From NCBI RefSeq assembly GCF_030317205.1, contig NZ_JASZYB010000002.1, forward strand, positions 734,501 through 798,500: a stretch of 64,000 bases of DNA. The letters are read 5' to 3'. Each line of letters opens with the position of its first letter. The stretch's first letter is position 1. Below the pieces are notes generated by a model, which was not told where the DNA came from, ran no database searches, and saw only the letters and a list, made by a program, of their open reading frames with translations. Below are positions 35,354 through 42,896 of this stretch, in pieces. This DNA is from Variovorax sp. J2L1-78 (GTDB taxonomy: Bacteria > Pseudomonadota > Gammaproteobacteria > Burkholderiales > Burkholderiaceae_C). The position numbers and the translations under genes are program-made.

Positions 35354-36754
35354 ATGACCGACATCTGGCGCCTCTCCGCTTCCGACGTCGCGCAGCACAT
35401 CGCGCGACGCCAATTCTCCGCCGTCGAAGCCGCGCAGGCCGCCCTGGCGCGGCTCGATGCCGTCAACCCACGGCTCAACGCGGTGGTCGACTGGCGCCCT
35501 GACGAGGTGCTGCAGCGCGCCGACGCCATCGATGCCGCGCTGGCCCGCGGCGAAGACTGCGGCCCGCTCGCCGGCGTGCCGATCACCGTGAAGGTGAACA
35601 TCGACCAGGCCGGCTTCGCGACCACCAATGGCGTGACGCTGCAGAAGGACCGCATCGCGGCGACGAACAGCCCGGTGGTCGACAACTTTTTGAAGGCGGG
35701 CGCGGTGATCGTCGGCCGCACCAACACGCCGGCCTTCAGCTACCGCTGGTTCACCGACAACCGGCTGCACGGCCGCACGGTCAACCCGCGCGATGCGTCG
35801 CTCACGCCCGGCGGCTCGTCCGGCGGCGCGGCCTCGGCCATCGCGGCCGGCATCGGCCACCTCGCGCACGGCACCGACATCGCCGGCTCGATCCGCTACC
35901 CGGCCTACGCCTGCGGCGTGCACGGGCTGCGGCCCTCGCTGGGCCGCGTGGCCGCCTTCAATGCGTCGGGGCCGGAACGCAACATCGGCGGCCAGATCAC
36001 CGCCGTGTCGGGGCCGATCGCGCGCACCATCGGCGACATCCGCCTGGGCCTGGCCGCCATGTCCGGCGCCGACGACCGCGACCCGTGGTGGGTACCGGCG
36101 CCGCTCACCGGCCCCGACATGCCGCGCACCGTCGGCCTGTGCGTGCGGCCCGACGGGCTCGACACGTCCCCGGCGGTGGCCGCCGCGCTGGTCGATGCCG
36201 CCGAACGCCTGCGCGATGCCGGCTGGCAGGTGGAGGAACTCGACGACGTGCCGCCGCTGCAGGACGCCTGCACCACGCAGATCGTGCTGTGGATGGGCGA
36301 CGGCTACGACGCGATGGTCTCCGCCGCACAGCAGGAAGGCGATGCCGGTGCCATCGCGGCGCTCGCGGGCCAGGCCAGCCTCGTCGGCGCGGCGGGCGCG
36401 CCGGACCTGTCGAAGGCGCTGATCCGCCGGGCCACGCTGGCGCGTGCCTGGCAGGAATTCACCACGCGCTACCCGGTGCTGCTGATGCCGGCGAGCGCCG
36501 AGCTGCCCTTCGCGTCGGACCTCGACCTGCAGGGGCCGGACGCCTACGCGCGGGTGTGGGCCGCGCAGGCGCCGATGATCGGCCTGCCGCTCACCGGGCT
36601 GCCGTCGCTGGTCGTTTCCACCGGCATGGCCGGCACGCGCCCGGTCGGCGTGCAGCTGGTGGCGGGGCGCTTCCGCGAAGACCTGCTGCTGGCGGCTGGC
36701 GAGGCCATCGAGGCGCGCGGAACGCCGCCGATGCCGGTCGATCCGGCGGTTTAA
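35354..36754 (+). CDS. Amidase (amidase signature family)
   Basis: A 466-residue amidase-signature hydrolase. The Ser-cisSer-Lys triad is recognisable: Lys80 in PITVKVNIDQ, the cis-Ser in TPGGSSGGAASA (about 155-156) and nucleophile Ser179 in DIAGSIRYPAY. Family members cleave amides, from GatA-type transamidation to release of aryl or alkyl carboxamides. No gatB/gatC genes are nearby, so it is a catabolic amidase. It starts 9 bases after the phospho-lyase stop and closes the operon; its job may be to split an N-acyl precursor or an omega-amide made in the pathway. Confidence 0.9.
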   Translation: MTDIWRLSASDVAQHIARRQFSAVEAAQAALARLDAVNPRLNAVVDWRPDEVLQRADAIDAALARGEDCGPLAGVPITVKVNIDQAGFATTNGVTLQKDRIAATNSPVVDNFLKAGAVIVGRTNTPAFSYRWFTDNRLHGRTVNPRDASLTPGGSSGGAASAIAAGIGHLAHGTDIAGSIRYPAYACGVHGLRPSLGRVAAFNASGPERNIGGQITAVSGPIARTIGDIRLGLAAMSGADDRDPWWVPAPLTGPDMPRTVGLCVRPDGLDTSPAVAAALVDAAERLRDAGWQVEELDDVPPLQDACTTQIVLWMGDGYDAMVSAAQQEGDAGAIAALAGQASLVGAAGAPDLSKALIRRATLARAWQEFTTRYPVLLMPASAELPFASDLDLQGPDAYARVWAAQAPMIGLPLTGLPSLVVSTGMAGTRPVGVQLVAGRFREDLLLAAGEAIEARGTPPMPVDPAV

Positions 36755-36772
36755 AAAAGCGAAATCTCCGCT

Positions 36773-36800
36773 CTTGAAGTCGTCCGGGCGTGCCCTATGT
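36773..36800 (+). promoter_or_regulatory. Sigma-32 (heat-shock) promoter candidate
   Basis: CTTGAA (36773-36778), a 14-base spacer and CCCTATGT (36793-36800) match the CTTGAA / CCCCATNT heat-shock consensus with one mismatch in the -10 element; the spacer equals that of E. coli dnaK P1. It lies about 70 bases upstream of the first hsp20 start. Confidence 0.7.
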
Positions 36801-36833
36801 ACGCCCTCGGAAGCGCTGGACACGCCTCCGGCG

Positions 36834-36862
36834 CCTCCTTCGTTTCAACGCATGAATGGAGG
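36834..36862 (+). promoter_or_regulatory. Possible RNA thermometer at the hsp20 ribosome-binding site
   Basis: The Shine-Dalgarno core GGAGG (36858-36862) can pair with CCTCC at 36834-36838 in the same leader. Many small heat-shock genes are controlled by ROSE or fourU thermometers that mask the ribosome-binding site this way. The pairing is short (5 bp plus a G-U), so this is a candidate only. Confidence 0.35.
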
Positions 36863-36870
36863 TTATCGCC

Positions 36871-37308
36871 ATGTATCGATCGCTTTTTCCGCGCGACATG
36901 TTCGCCGAACTCGATCGCCTGCAGCGCGACATGCAGCAGGCCTTCGATCTGTCGCCCACCATCCGCGGCATCGGCCGCAACGGCTTTCCGGCCATCAACG
37001 TCGGCGGCACGCCGCAGTCCATCGAGGTCTTCGCCTTCGCGCCCGGCGTCGAGCCGGCGAAGCTGGAGGTGAACCTCGAACGCGGGCTGCTCACCATCGC
37101 CGGCGAACGCAAGAGCGACCTGCCGAAGCCCGAAGACAAGGCCGCCGTGCACATCAACGAGCGCTTCGAGGGCAGCTTCCGCCGTGTGCTCACGCTGCCC
37201 GACGACGCCGACCCGGACGCGGTCGACGCCAAATACCGCGACGGCGTGCTGCACATCAGCATCCAGCGGCGCGCGTCGGCCCAGCCGCGGCGCATCGCTG
37301 TCCAGTGA
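36871..37308 (+). CDS. Hsp20/alpha-crystallin family small heat-shock protein 1
   Basis: A 145-residue class A-like small heat-shock protein. The alpha-crystallin domain spans about residues 40-138: SIEVFAFAPGVEPAKLEVNLERGLLTIAGER, HINERFEGSFRRVLTLPDDAD and the DGVLHISI strand. A short N-terminal arm (MYRSLFPRDMFAELDRLQRD) precedes it. Small Hsps bind unfolding proteins without ATP. The ATG at 36871 follows a TGGAGG ribosome-binding sequence. It is the first of two hsp20 genes behind a sigma-32-type promoter. Confidence 0.93.
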   Translation: MYRSLFPRDMFAELDRLQRDMQQAFDLSPTIRGIGRNGFPAINVGGTPQSIEVFAFAPGVEPAKLEVNLERGLLTIAGERKSDLPKPEDKAAVHINERFEGSFRRVLTLPDDADPDAVDAKYRDGVLHISIQRRASAQPRRIAVQ

Positions 37309-37343
37309 ATTCGATCCTCGACACTGCAAGAAAGGAGTGCATC

Positions 37344-37766
37344 GTGAACACCTATCAGACACCGGCCACCACCCAGGGTGCGTCGAACACACCGAGCGCG
37401 CAGCAAAAGGCCCAGCCACGTTCGCGCTACAGCGACGCCGCGCTGACACCCCCGGTCGACGTCATCGAGGACAGCGGCGGCATCACCCTCTACGCCGACC
37501 TGCCGGGCGTGTCGCGCGACAAGCTGCAGCTGAACGTCGAGGCCGACACGCTGACCATCGAGGCCGAGTCGGCGCTGCCGTCGCCCGAGGGCCTGCAGTC
37601 GAGCCACACCGAGGTCGGCCTGGCGCGCTTTCGCCGCGTCTTCACGCTGAGCAAGGAGCTCGACACCGAGCAGGTCTCGGCCGAGTTCGCGCAGGGCGTG
37701 CTGCGCCTGCGCATCCCGAAGGCGCAGCATGCGCAGCCGCGCCGGGTCGAAGTGAAAGTGGGTTGA
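37344..37766 (+). CDS. Hsp20/alpha-crystallin family small heat-shock protein 2
   Basis: A 140-residue partner small heat-shock protein starting at GTG, with AAAGGAG 7 bases upstream. A Gln/Ser/Pro-rich flexible arm of about 35 residues precedes the alpha-crystallin domain (PVDVIEDSGGITLYADLPGV, VGLARFRRVFTLSKELD, QGVLRLRIPK). It is about as different from the first copy as class A and class B sHsps usually are, so the pair may form mixed oligomers. The 98-bp repeat begins two bases before the end of its stop codon. Confidence 0.93.
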   Translation: MNTYQTPATTQGASNTPSAQQKAQPRSRYSDAALTPPVDVIEDSGGITLYADLPGVSRDKLQLNVEADTLTIEAESALPSPEGLQSSHTEVGLARFRRVFTLSKELDTEQVSAEFAQGVLRLRIPKAQHAQPRRVEVKVG

Positions 37767-37862
37767 GGCCAGGGCACCCGCGGAACTGGCTCCGCCAGGC
37801 CGCTGGGTGCGCCCCCTTGAGGGGGAGGCGGCGACACGCAGTGCGCCGCATCGGGGGTGGGT
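37765..37862. repeat. 98-bp structured intergenic repeat, copy 1
   Basis: This 98-base element fills the gap between the hsp20-2 stop and the cupin stop. It matches the reverse complement of 61420-61517 at all but three positions by eye. It contains three dyads: CTGGC-TCC-GCCAG, CCCCC-TTGA-GGGGG and a GGCG...CGCC stem. One of the three differences is in the loop of the first dyad, so the stem is kept. It may terminate transcription from both sides, like a REP/BIME element. Confidence 0.85.
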
Positions 37863-38147
37863 CTATTTCAGTTCGATCTCCACGAAGACGAACTCGTGGT
37901 CGTTGGCGTTGATCACGTTGTGCTCGACGCCGGTGAGCCGCGTGTACGACACGCCAGCGGTCAGGGGGCTGCGCACCTCGCCGTTCGGCGTTTCGAGCAG
38001 CAGCGTGCCGGTGGTCATCGGCACCACGATGTAGTCCATGCCGTGGCGGTGGTAGCCGGTTTCGGCACCGGGCGGAAAACGCCACTCGGTGACGGTGACG
38101 CGGTCGTTGTCGATCTGGACGGTGGGGATGGCGGTGGGGCGGGTCAT
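37863..38147 (-). CDS. Cupin domain protein
   Basis: A 94-residue single cupin. Motif 1 is partly visible in PGAETGYHRHGMDYIVVPMTTG (two His and a following acidic residue) and motif 2 in GVEHNVINANDHEFVFVEIE. Short cupins of this kind often bind a metal and may be dioxygenase-like or just small-molecule sensors. The start at 38147 (MTRPTAIPTVQ) is chosen because the upstream in-frame extension is arginine/cysteine-rich and overlaps the gap to the CheW gene. Function unknown. Confidence 0.75.
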   Translation of the reverse strand: MTRPTAIPTVQIDNDRVTVTEWRFPPGAETGYHRHGMDYIVVPMTTGTLLLETPNGEVRSPLTAGVSYTRLTGVEHNVINANDHEFVFVEIELK

Positions 38148-38196
38148 GCGGGCGATTGTGCAAGGCGCGTGCCCGCAATGCTGCATGCCAGTGTCG

Positions 38197-40713
38197 CTAC
38201 GTCCGCACCGCGGCCCGCCCGATGGCGTGCAGGGCATCGATGTCGATGACCGTCAGCATCGGCCCGTCGCCGCCGTCCACCAGCGCGGTCGCCAGCGGGT
38301 CACGCGCCTCCAGGCCCGGCGGCAGCGGCCGCAGGGCCGAGCGCGCCACGTCGAAGACCGGGCCAAGTTCGTCCACGCGCAGCGCAACCCGGCGCTGGTT
38401 CGCGTCTTCGCAGATGACGAGCAGGGCCTGTCGACGGTCGGTCGTGCCACCGGCGTCGCGGCCGAGGCGATGCAGGTCGATCACCGCCAGCGCCCGGTCG
38501 TCGTGGATGACGATCCCGCCGCGCCCTTCGCCGGCGGCCGAGGCGGGCGCCTCGATGGCTTCGACCACCTGGGCCGTCGCGAGGCCGAGCCACTGGGGGC
38601 CGATGCGCACGCTCGCGAAGCCGGTGCGTTCGTCTTTCTGGGGCGCGTGCGCATCCAGCGCCGGCGCGAAGCGCGCGGGCCAGGCGTCGGTGTCGCCAGC
38701 AGCCACCTCGCCCAGCGCCGACAGCACCAGGCAGGCCATGTCGTCGGGTCCGCAGCTGCCGGCACTGTCGTATTCGCGGTAACCGCCCGTCATGGCGATG
38801 CCGGCCGCATGGAGCACGCCGCCGAGCTCGACGAGTGCGCCGTTCGATGCGCCCCGGGCCAGCGATTCGCAGCGCTCGCGCAGCGGCGCTTCGTCGCCGG
38901 CCTGCCAGCGCGCATCGGTGCTGGCCACCACCGTGCCGTTGCGGGTGAGAAAGAGCGCCAGGGCGCCGGGCAGCGGTGCGCCCGCCGCGTCGCGCGGCAG
39001 CACGTCGTGCAGCATGGCTTCCATCTGCACCGCGCTGTCGAAGACGGTCGCCACGGTGCCGCCCCGGCCCGTGCCGGTGTGGGCATGCGCCGCGAAGATG
39101 CTGGTGCCGCGGCCGTCGTAGAAGGGCGACGGGCCGAAGGCCGCGCGCACGTAGGCGCTTTCGTCGCGCAGCAGGGCGGCTGCCGACATCCAGGGCGTCG
39201 CCACGCTGCCCGCTTGCGGTGTGCGTGAGCTGGCGAGCACCTTGCCGTGCTCGTCGAGCAGCAGGAGCTGCGCGTACACCGTGTACAGGCCGTTGATGTG
39301 CGCGAGCACCTTCGAGGCCTGGGCGCAGGCGTCGGGCGTGCGCTCGCGCGCAGCAGTGCGCAGGGTCTCGTCGAGCGCCCACCAGCGGCAGTCGTTCGCG
39401 CGCTCGTAGAAGCTGCGGTCCAGGATGTCGCTGCCCAGCGCCGCGGCGGCCCGCACCTCGTCGACCACCGAGGCCTCGGCGGACTGCTGCAATTGTTCGA
39501 TCGCCTCTTCGAAGACCTGGCTGATGCGGCGCCCCGTGGCGGTGACGCGCTCGAGCAGCACGTTCGCGAAGCCGGTGGCGGACACGTCGCCGCCGTCCGC
39601 CTTCAGGCGCAGCTGGCCGTTCCAGACCAGCCGCTCGAGGCCGTGCTGGATGCCCTTGGCCTGCATCGGGATCGTGCGCAGCGCTTCGCCGAACAGGTGG
39701 TTGCCCGCGGAAAGCCGGGCGCCGATGTCTTTCTTCGGCATCGGCGCGGTGCTGCCGTCGAACGCGGCATCGAGCGGCACCAGCACACAGCCGACCCAGC
39801 CCAGGCCGACGTAGCCCTGGTAGCCGTTCGAGCTCGCCTGCACCGTGAGGTAGTCGCGCCCCGCGAAGCGCAGGGTGATGCTGCCCGGGCGTGGCGCCGG
39901 CAGCACCACGCCGAGCCCGACCTGGTGCACGTCGGAACTGGCGACCACGGTGCGCTGTGCGTCGAGCAGCAGCAGCACCGAGGCCTCGTCGCCCGCGGTG
40001 AGCGCCGCGAAGATCGACGCCATCTCGTTCTGCAGCGCGAAGCTCAGGCACAGCACTGCCGCGGCGTGGCCGCCGGGGGTGCGCACCGGGGCGCAGAAGA
40101 GCAGGCCATCCTGTCCGCCGAGCAGTGGCGACGGGCCGAAGCGCTCCAGGTAGGGCGCGTCGTTGCGCAGCGCTGCCTGGGCCAGCCCGGCGTCTGCCTG
40201 CGCGGTGGTGTCCTGCCGCAGGCGCACGCGTGCGCTGCCGTCTGCCGCGAGCAACAGGATGTCGTCGTACACGCTGTACTTCGCCTGGTACGAAGTCAGA
40301 TGGTTCTGCAGGGCGCCGAGCTGCGCCGCGTCGATCTCGGTCGCCGCGGCGGCGGCGCTGACGAGGGCACTGTCCAGCGCGAGAAAACCCACGTCGGCGG
40401 TGCGCTCGAACAGGTTGCGCACCAGCAGGTCGACCAGGGTCTGTGCCTTGGCGCGCGCCGAGCGCAGGGCGTCCTGGCGCAGGCGCTGGGCCAGGGCGTC
40501 GAGCAGCACGCCGGTCAGGGCGTGGAACCTGGCGCCCGTGGCAGCGATGGACGTGCCGCTGCCGGTCATCTGCGCCAGCAGACCGAGCTGGTCCCAGGTG
40601 TCTTCCAGCCGTTGCAGCGACTCGCGATGGTCATTCACCAGCGCCATGCGCGGGACGAGCGGCGCAACGTCGGGAGAGAACGTCACGCCCTTGAAAACGA
40701 CAGTTCCGGACAT
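38197..40713 (-). CDS. Soluble duplicated-Cache sensor with C-terminal CheW domain
   Basis: An 838-residue protein with an internal duplication. Unit 1 (about 85-315) and unit 2 (about 415-620) share a helix, a YxVYxxxLLL strand (SVYDDILLLAADGS / TVYAQLLLLDEHGK), a FGPSP segment and a TVVAS strand, as in PDC/Cache sensors. Residues about 700-838 look like a CheW domain (FASVRIGPQWLGLATAQVVEAIE, VDELGPVFDVA). No signal peptide or clear membrane helix is seen, which is odd because Cache domains are usually periplasmic. I infer a cytoplasmic sensor that couples to CheA arrays or a Che-like pathway. The ATG at 40713 is used; an in-frame extension upstream looks non-coding. Confidence 0.75.
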   Translation of the reverse strand: MSGTVVFKGVTFSPDVAPLVPRMALVNDHRESLQRLEDTWDQLGLLAQMTGSGTSIAATGARFHALTGVLLDALAQRLRQDALRSARAKAQTLVDLLVRNLFERTADVGFLALDSALVSAAAAATEIDAAQLGALQNHLTSYQAKYSVYDDILLLAADGSARVRLRQDTTAQADAGLAQAALRNDAPYLERFGPSPLLGGQDGLLFCAPVRTPGGHAAAVLCLSFALQNEMASIFAALTAGDEASVLLLLDAQRTVVASSDVHQVGLGVVLPAPRPGSITLRFAGRDYLTVQASSNGYQGYVGLGWVGCVLVPLDAAFDGSTAPMPKKDIGARLSAGNHLFGEALRTIPMQAKGIQHGLERLVWNGQLRLKADGGDVSATGFANVLLERVTATGRRISQVFEEAIEQLQQSAEASVVDEVRAAAALGSDILDRSFYERANDCRWWALDETLRTAARERTPDACAQASKVLAHINGLYTVYAQLLLLDEHGKVLASSRTPQAGSVATPWMSAAALLRDESAYVRAAFGPSPFYDGRGTSIFAAHAHTGTGRGGTVATVFDSAVQMEAMLHDVLPRDAAGAPLPGALALFLTRNGTVVASTDARWQAGDEAPLRERCESLARGASNGALVELGGVLHAAGIAMTGGYREYDSAGSCGPDDMACLVLSALGEVAAGDTDAWPARFAPALDAHAPQKDERTGFASVRIGPQWLGLATAQVVEAIEAPASAAGEGRGGIVIHDDRALAVIDLHRLGRDAGGTTDRRQALLVICEDANQRRVALRVDELGPVFDVARSALRPLPPGLEARDPLATALVDGGDGPMLTVIDIDALHAIGRAAVRT

Positions 40714-40813
40714 GGCATGTGCAGACGGATGCGCCCAAGGGTCGGCGTACCGCGTGGCGGGATGAAGGAAGTCGGATCCTAGGCCGCGGGGGCCGTGGCC
40801 CATGGGTGGAACA

Positions 40814-40831
40814 GAGGGGGCTTTCCCCCTC
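40814..40831. terminator. Hairpin between GNAT and CheW-type genes
   Basis: GAGGGGG-CTTT-CCCCCTC is a perfect 7-bp stem with a 4-base loop, 36 bases downstream of the GNAT stop on the minus strand. It is a reasonable terminator for the GNAT/zinc-ribbon/SlyD group, although no long T-run follows. Confidence 0.45.
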
Positions 40832-40866
40832 AATTCGCTGCGGCAGGCGCCGCGGCGCTGGCGGGC

Positions 40867-41352
40867 TCAGGCGGCGGCCGTCAGCACCTTGCGCATGCGT
40901 GCATTGCGCAGGATGACGCCGGCGCGCTCGACCTCCTGCCGCATTTCGATCGCGAAGCCCGAGGCGAGGAAGAAGCGCTCCGCACGCAGGCTTACGTTGG
41001 CATGCAGCGCGGCGATGCCCTGCGCCTGCGCCACCGCATGCAGGTGCGCCATCAGGGCCGTCGCGACGCCGCGGCCCGCGTGATCGCCCGAGACGAAGAA
41101 CATGTCGATGTGGCCGGACGGCTGCACGTCGGCAAAGCCGGCCATCGTGCCGCCCCGTTCGGCGACGAAGGGCCGGATGTGCTGCATGCGCTCGGCCCAC
41201 CGCGCCGCGTCGTGGTCGCGTGGTGCCCAGGCGGCGAGCTGCTCGGGTCGATAGTCGCGGGCCGCGAGGGTGTGGACGGACGACTCGAAAACGTGGCGCA
41301 GCGCAGGGGCGTCGCCCGGCTGGTAGCTGCGGATGCGAAGCGCGTCTTCCAA
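40867..41352 (-). CDS. GNAT family N-acetyltransferase
   Basis: A 161-residue acetyltransferase of the YjbC/YafP kind. The acetyl-CoA pyrophosphate loop is in VSGDHAGRGVATALMAHLHA and the C-terminal FFLASGFAI strand is typical (VSLRAERFFLASGF). The N-terminus LRIRSYQPGDAPALRHVFESSV is standard. Substrate unknown. It begins just 4 bases after the zinc-ribbon gene stop on the minus strand, so both are probably co-transcribed with slyD. Confidence 0.88.
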   Translation of the reverse strand: MEDALRIRSYQPGDAPALRHVFESSVHTLAARDYRPEQLAAWAPRDHDAARWAERMQHIRPFVAERGGTMAGFADVQPSGHIDMFFVSGDHAGRGVATALMAHLHAVAQAQGIAALHANVSLRAERFFLASGFAIEMRQEVERAGVILRNARMRKVLTAAA

Positions 41353-41356
41353 GCGC

Positions 41357-41614
41357 CTACCGCCCCGTCACCGACCACCCCGCATGCAGGTTGGCCTTGT
41401 CGTTCTCGTATTCCCAGCGGGTGCCGCAGCGGTCGCAGCGGTAGCTGGTGACGGTGACCATGCGGCCGTCCTCGCGTTCTTCCTTGCGGTTGTTGCCCTG
41501 CACCAGCTCGGCGTGGCCGGGGGCCCGGCGCCAGTTGCGCTGGATGCCGCTGCACGGCTCGCACAGCGCCATCTTCTTCTGGTCTTGTTCGCGGGCGCTC
41601 AGGGGGGAGTTCAT
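41357..41614 (-). CDS. Small zinc-ribbon protein, function unknown
   Basis: An 85-residue protein with two Cys pairs, CEPC near residue 18 and CDRC near residue 60, separated by a charged linker (KEEREDGR). The second pair is followed by GTRWEYENDKANLHAGW. This spacing suggests one zinc ribbon. It lies between slyD and a GNAT gene on the same strand; SlyD is a metal-handling chaperone, but a functional link is only a guess. Confidence 0.7.
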   Translation of the reverse strand: MNSPLSAREQDQKKMALCEPCSGIQRNWRRAPGHAELVQGNNRKEEREDGRMVTVTSYRCDRCGTRWEYENDKANLHAGWSVTGR

Positions 41615-41636
41615 GGGTGGGCCGTCGCTTCGTGGA

Positions 41637-42113
41637 TCAATGATGGTGGCCGCCTGCGCCGTGCACGTGCCGGTGCGCCAGCTCTTCCGGTGCGGCAGCG
41701 CGCACCTCGAGCACCTTCAGCACGAAGCGCAGCTCCTGGCCGGCCAGCGGGTGGTTGCCGTCGAGCAGCACCTGGTTGCCCTTGATCTTCTTCACGTAGT
41801 AGATCTGCGGCTCGCCGTTGTCGTTGCGGCCTTCGAGCTGGCCGCCGACCTTCACGCCCGGCGGGAAGTCGCTCTTGTCGATGGTGCGCTCCAGCGCCGG
41901 GTCGCGCAGGCCGAAGGCGTCTTCGGGCTTGAGCTGCAGCGTGACGCCGTAGCCGGCCTCCTGGCCGTCCAGCGCCTCTTCGATCTTGGGCAGCGTGTTG
42001 TCGTAGCCGCCATGCAGATAGCCCATGGGCTCCTTGGCTTCCTCGATGAGCTTGCCCTGCAGGTCGGTGACCTTGTAGCGGAGGGTGACGACGGTGTCTT
42101 TTTCGATTTTCAT
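41637..42113 (-). CDS. slyD: FKBP-type peptidyl-prolyl isomerase SlyD
   Basis: A 158-residue SlyD-like protein. The FKBP part is split by an inserted-flap (IF) chaperone domain in the usual place: N-terminal VTLRYKVTDLQGKLIEE and GYLHGGYDNTLPKIEEAL, then the IF domain (LKPEDAFGLRDPALER...PPGVKVGG), then the return of the FKBP fold in DGNHPLAGQELRFVLKVLEV. The C-terminus is His-rich (HRHVHGAGGHHH), a short version of the nickel-binding tail of E. coli SlyD. It catalyses prolyl isomerisation and helps fold proteins and deliver metals. Confidence 0.95.
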   Translation of the reverse strand: MKIEKDTVVTLRYKVTDLQGKLIEEAKEPMGYLHGGYDNTLPKIEEALDGQEAGYGVTLQLKPEDAFGLRDPALERTIDKSDFPPGVKVGGQLEGRNDNGEPQIYYVKKIKGNQVLLDGNHPLAGQELRFVLKVLEVRAAAPEELAHRHVHGAGGHHH

Positions 42114-42233
42114 GGGGGGATTCTCCCGCAGAGCGCCTGGTGGGGCCAGGCGACGAGGGAAACACCCGTCTTGCCGGGTACCAGTTCGCTCAGGCCCTCA
42201 CCCCGCGAATCCAACACCCAAGACACTGAGTTA

Positions 42234-42322
42234 CATGTCGAAACAAAAGGGCATAATCCCGCCGCTCCCGGCACCACGCCGCGGTCATGGAGGCGGGCTC
42301 GAGATCGGGCTCGGCGTTTTTT
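42234..42322 (+). promoter_or_regulatory. Leader region of the lipoprotein gene with promoter-like and terminator-like elements
   Basis: A CATAAT -10-like hexamer (about 42252-42257) with a loosely matching GTTACA 16 bases before it could drive the lipoprotein gene. Further down, a CGAG-ATCGGG-CTCG mini-hairpin is followed by six T (42317-42322), 24 bases before the start codon. This looks like an attenuator, but the stem is only 4 bp. The rest of the 233-base gap has a 7-bp hairpin at 42134-42152 on the slyD side. Confidence 0.35.
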
Positions 42323-42346
42323 CTCAACTGTCTTTCAAGTTCAAAG

Positions 42347-42811
42347 ATGAAGATCAATCACAACATCACCATCCTCGCCCTTTCCGCCTTCGTGTTGACC
42401 GGATGTGCCTCCGTCAACATGGCCAGCAAGGAGGAGTCGGACAAGGCCAAGCAATTCAGCGCTCCCAGTGCGGGGAACTCCGGCGTCTATGTGTATCGCA
42501 ACAGCTTCGTCGGGAAGGCGCTCAAGAAGGACATCTGGGTCGACGGCAAATGCCTGGGCGAGAGTGCATCCGACGTGTTCTTCTACACGCAGGTCGAAGG
42601 TGGCAAGAAGCACAAGATCGAAACCGAATCGGAGTTCTCGCCCAACGCCATGGAAGTATTCATGGAAGCCGGGAAGAACTACTTCATCCGGCAGTTCATC
42701 AAGCTCGGTGCCTTCGTGGGCGGCGCCGACTTGGAACAGATTCCCGAGGAGCAAGGCAAGGCCGACGTGGTCAAACTCGGGTTGGCGCAGCCGGGCACGT
42801 GCGGCAAGTAA
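42347..42811 (+). CDS. DUF2846-like lipoprotein
   Basis: A 154-residue lipoprotein. The signal MKINHNITILALSAFVLTGC ends in an LTGC lipobox. The mature part (SGVYVYRNSFVGKALKKDIW and VDGKCLGESASDVFFYTQVE, then AGKNYFIRQFIKLG) matches the pattern of DUF2846 envelope proteins. Codon use is less GC-rich than in neighbours (AAG/AAA Lys, ATC/ATT). It is flanked downstream by a decayed SDR fragment. Function unknown; the family is often stress-related. Confidence 0.8.
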   Translation: MKINHNITILALSAFVLTGCASVNMASKEESDKAKQFSAPSAGNSGVYVYRNSFVGKALKKDIWVDGKCLGESASDVFFYTQVEGGKKHKIETESEFSPNAMEVFMEAGKNYFIRQFIKLGAFVGGADLEQIPEEQGKADVVKLGLAQPGTCGK

Positions 42812-42896
42812 GTCGTCTTCTTGCTGGGCGCTCACGAACGGGCGCCTGCCGCTGACGTTCACGGGAAAAGCGCAACGGCGCCGCCGTGCCGTCGAT

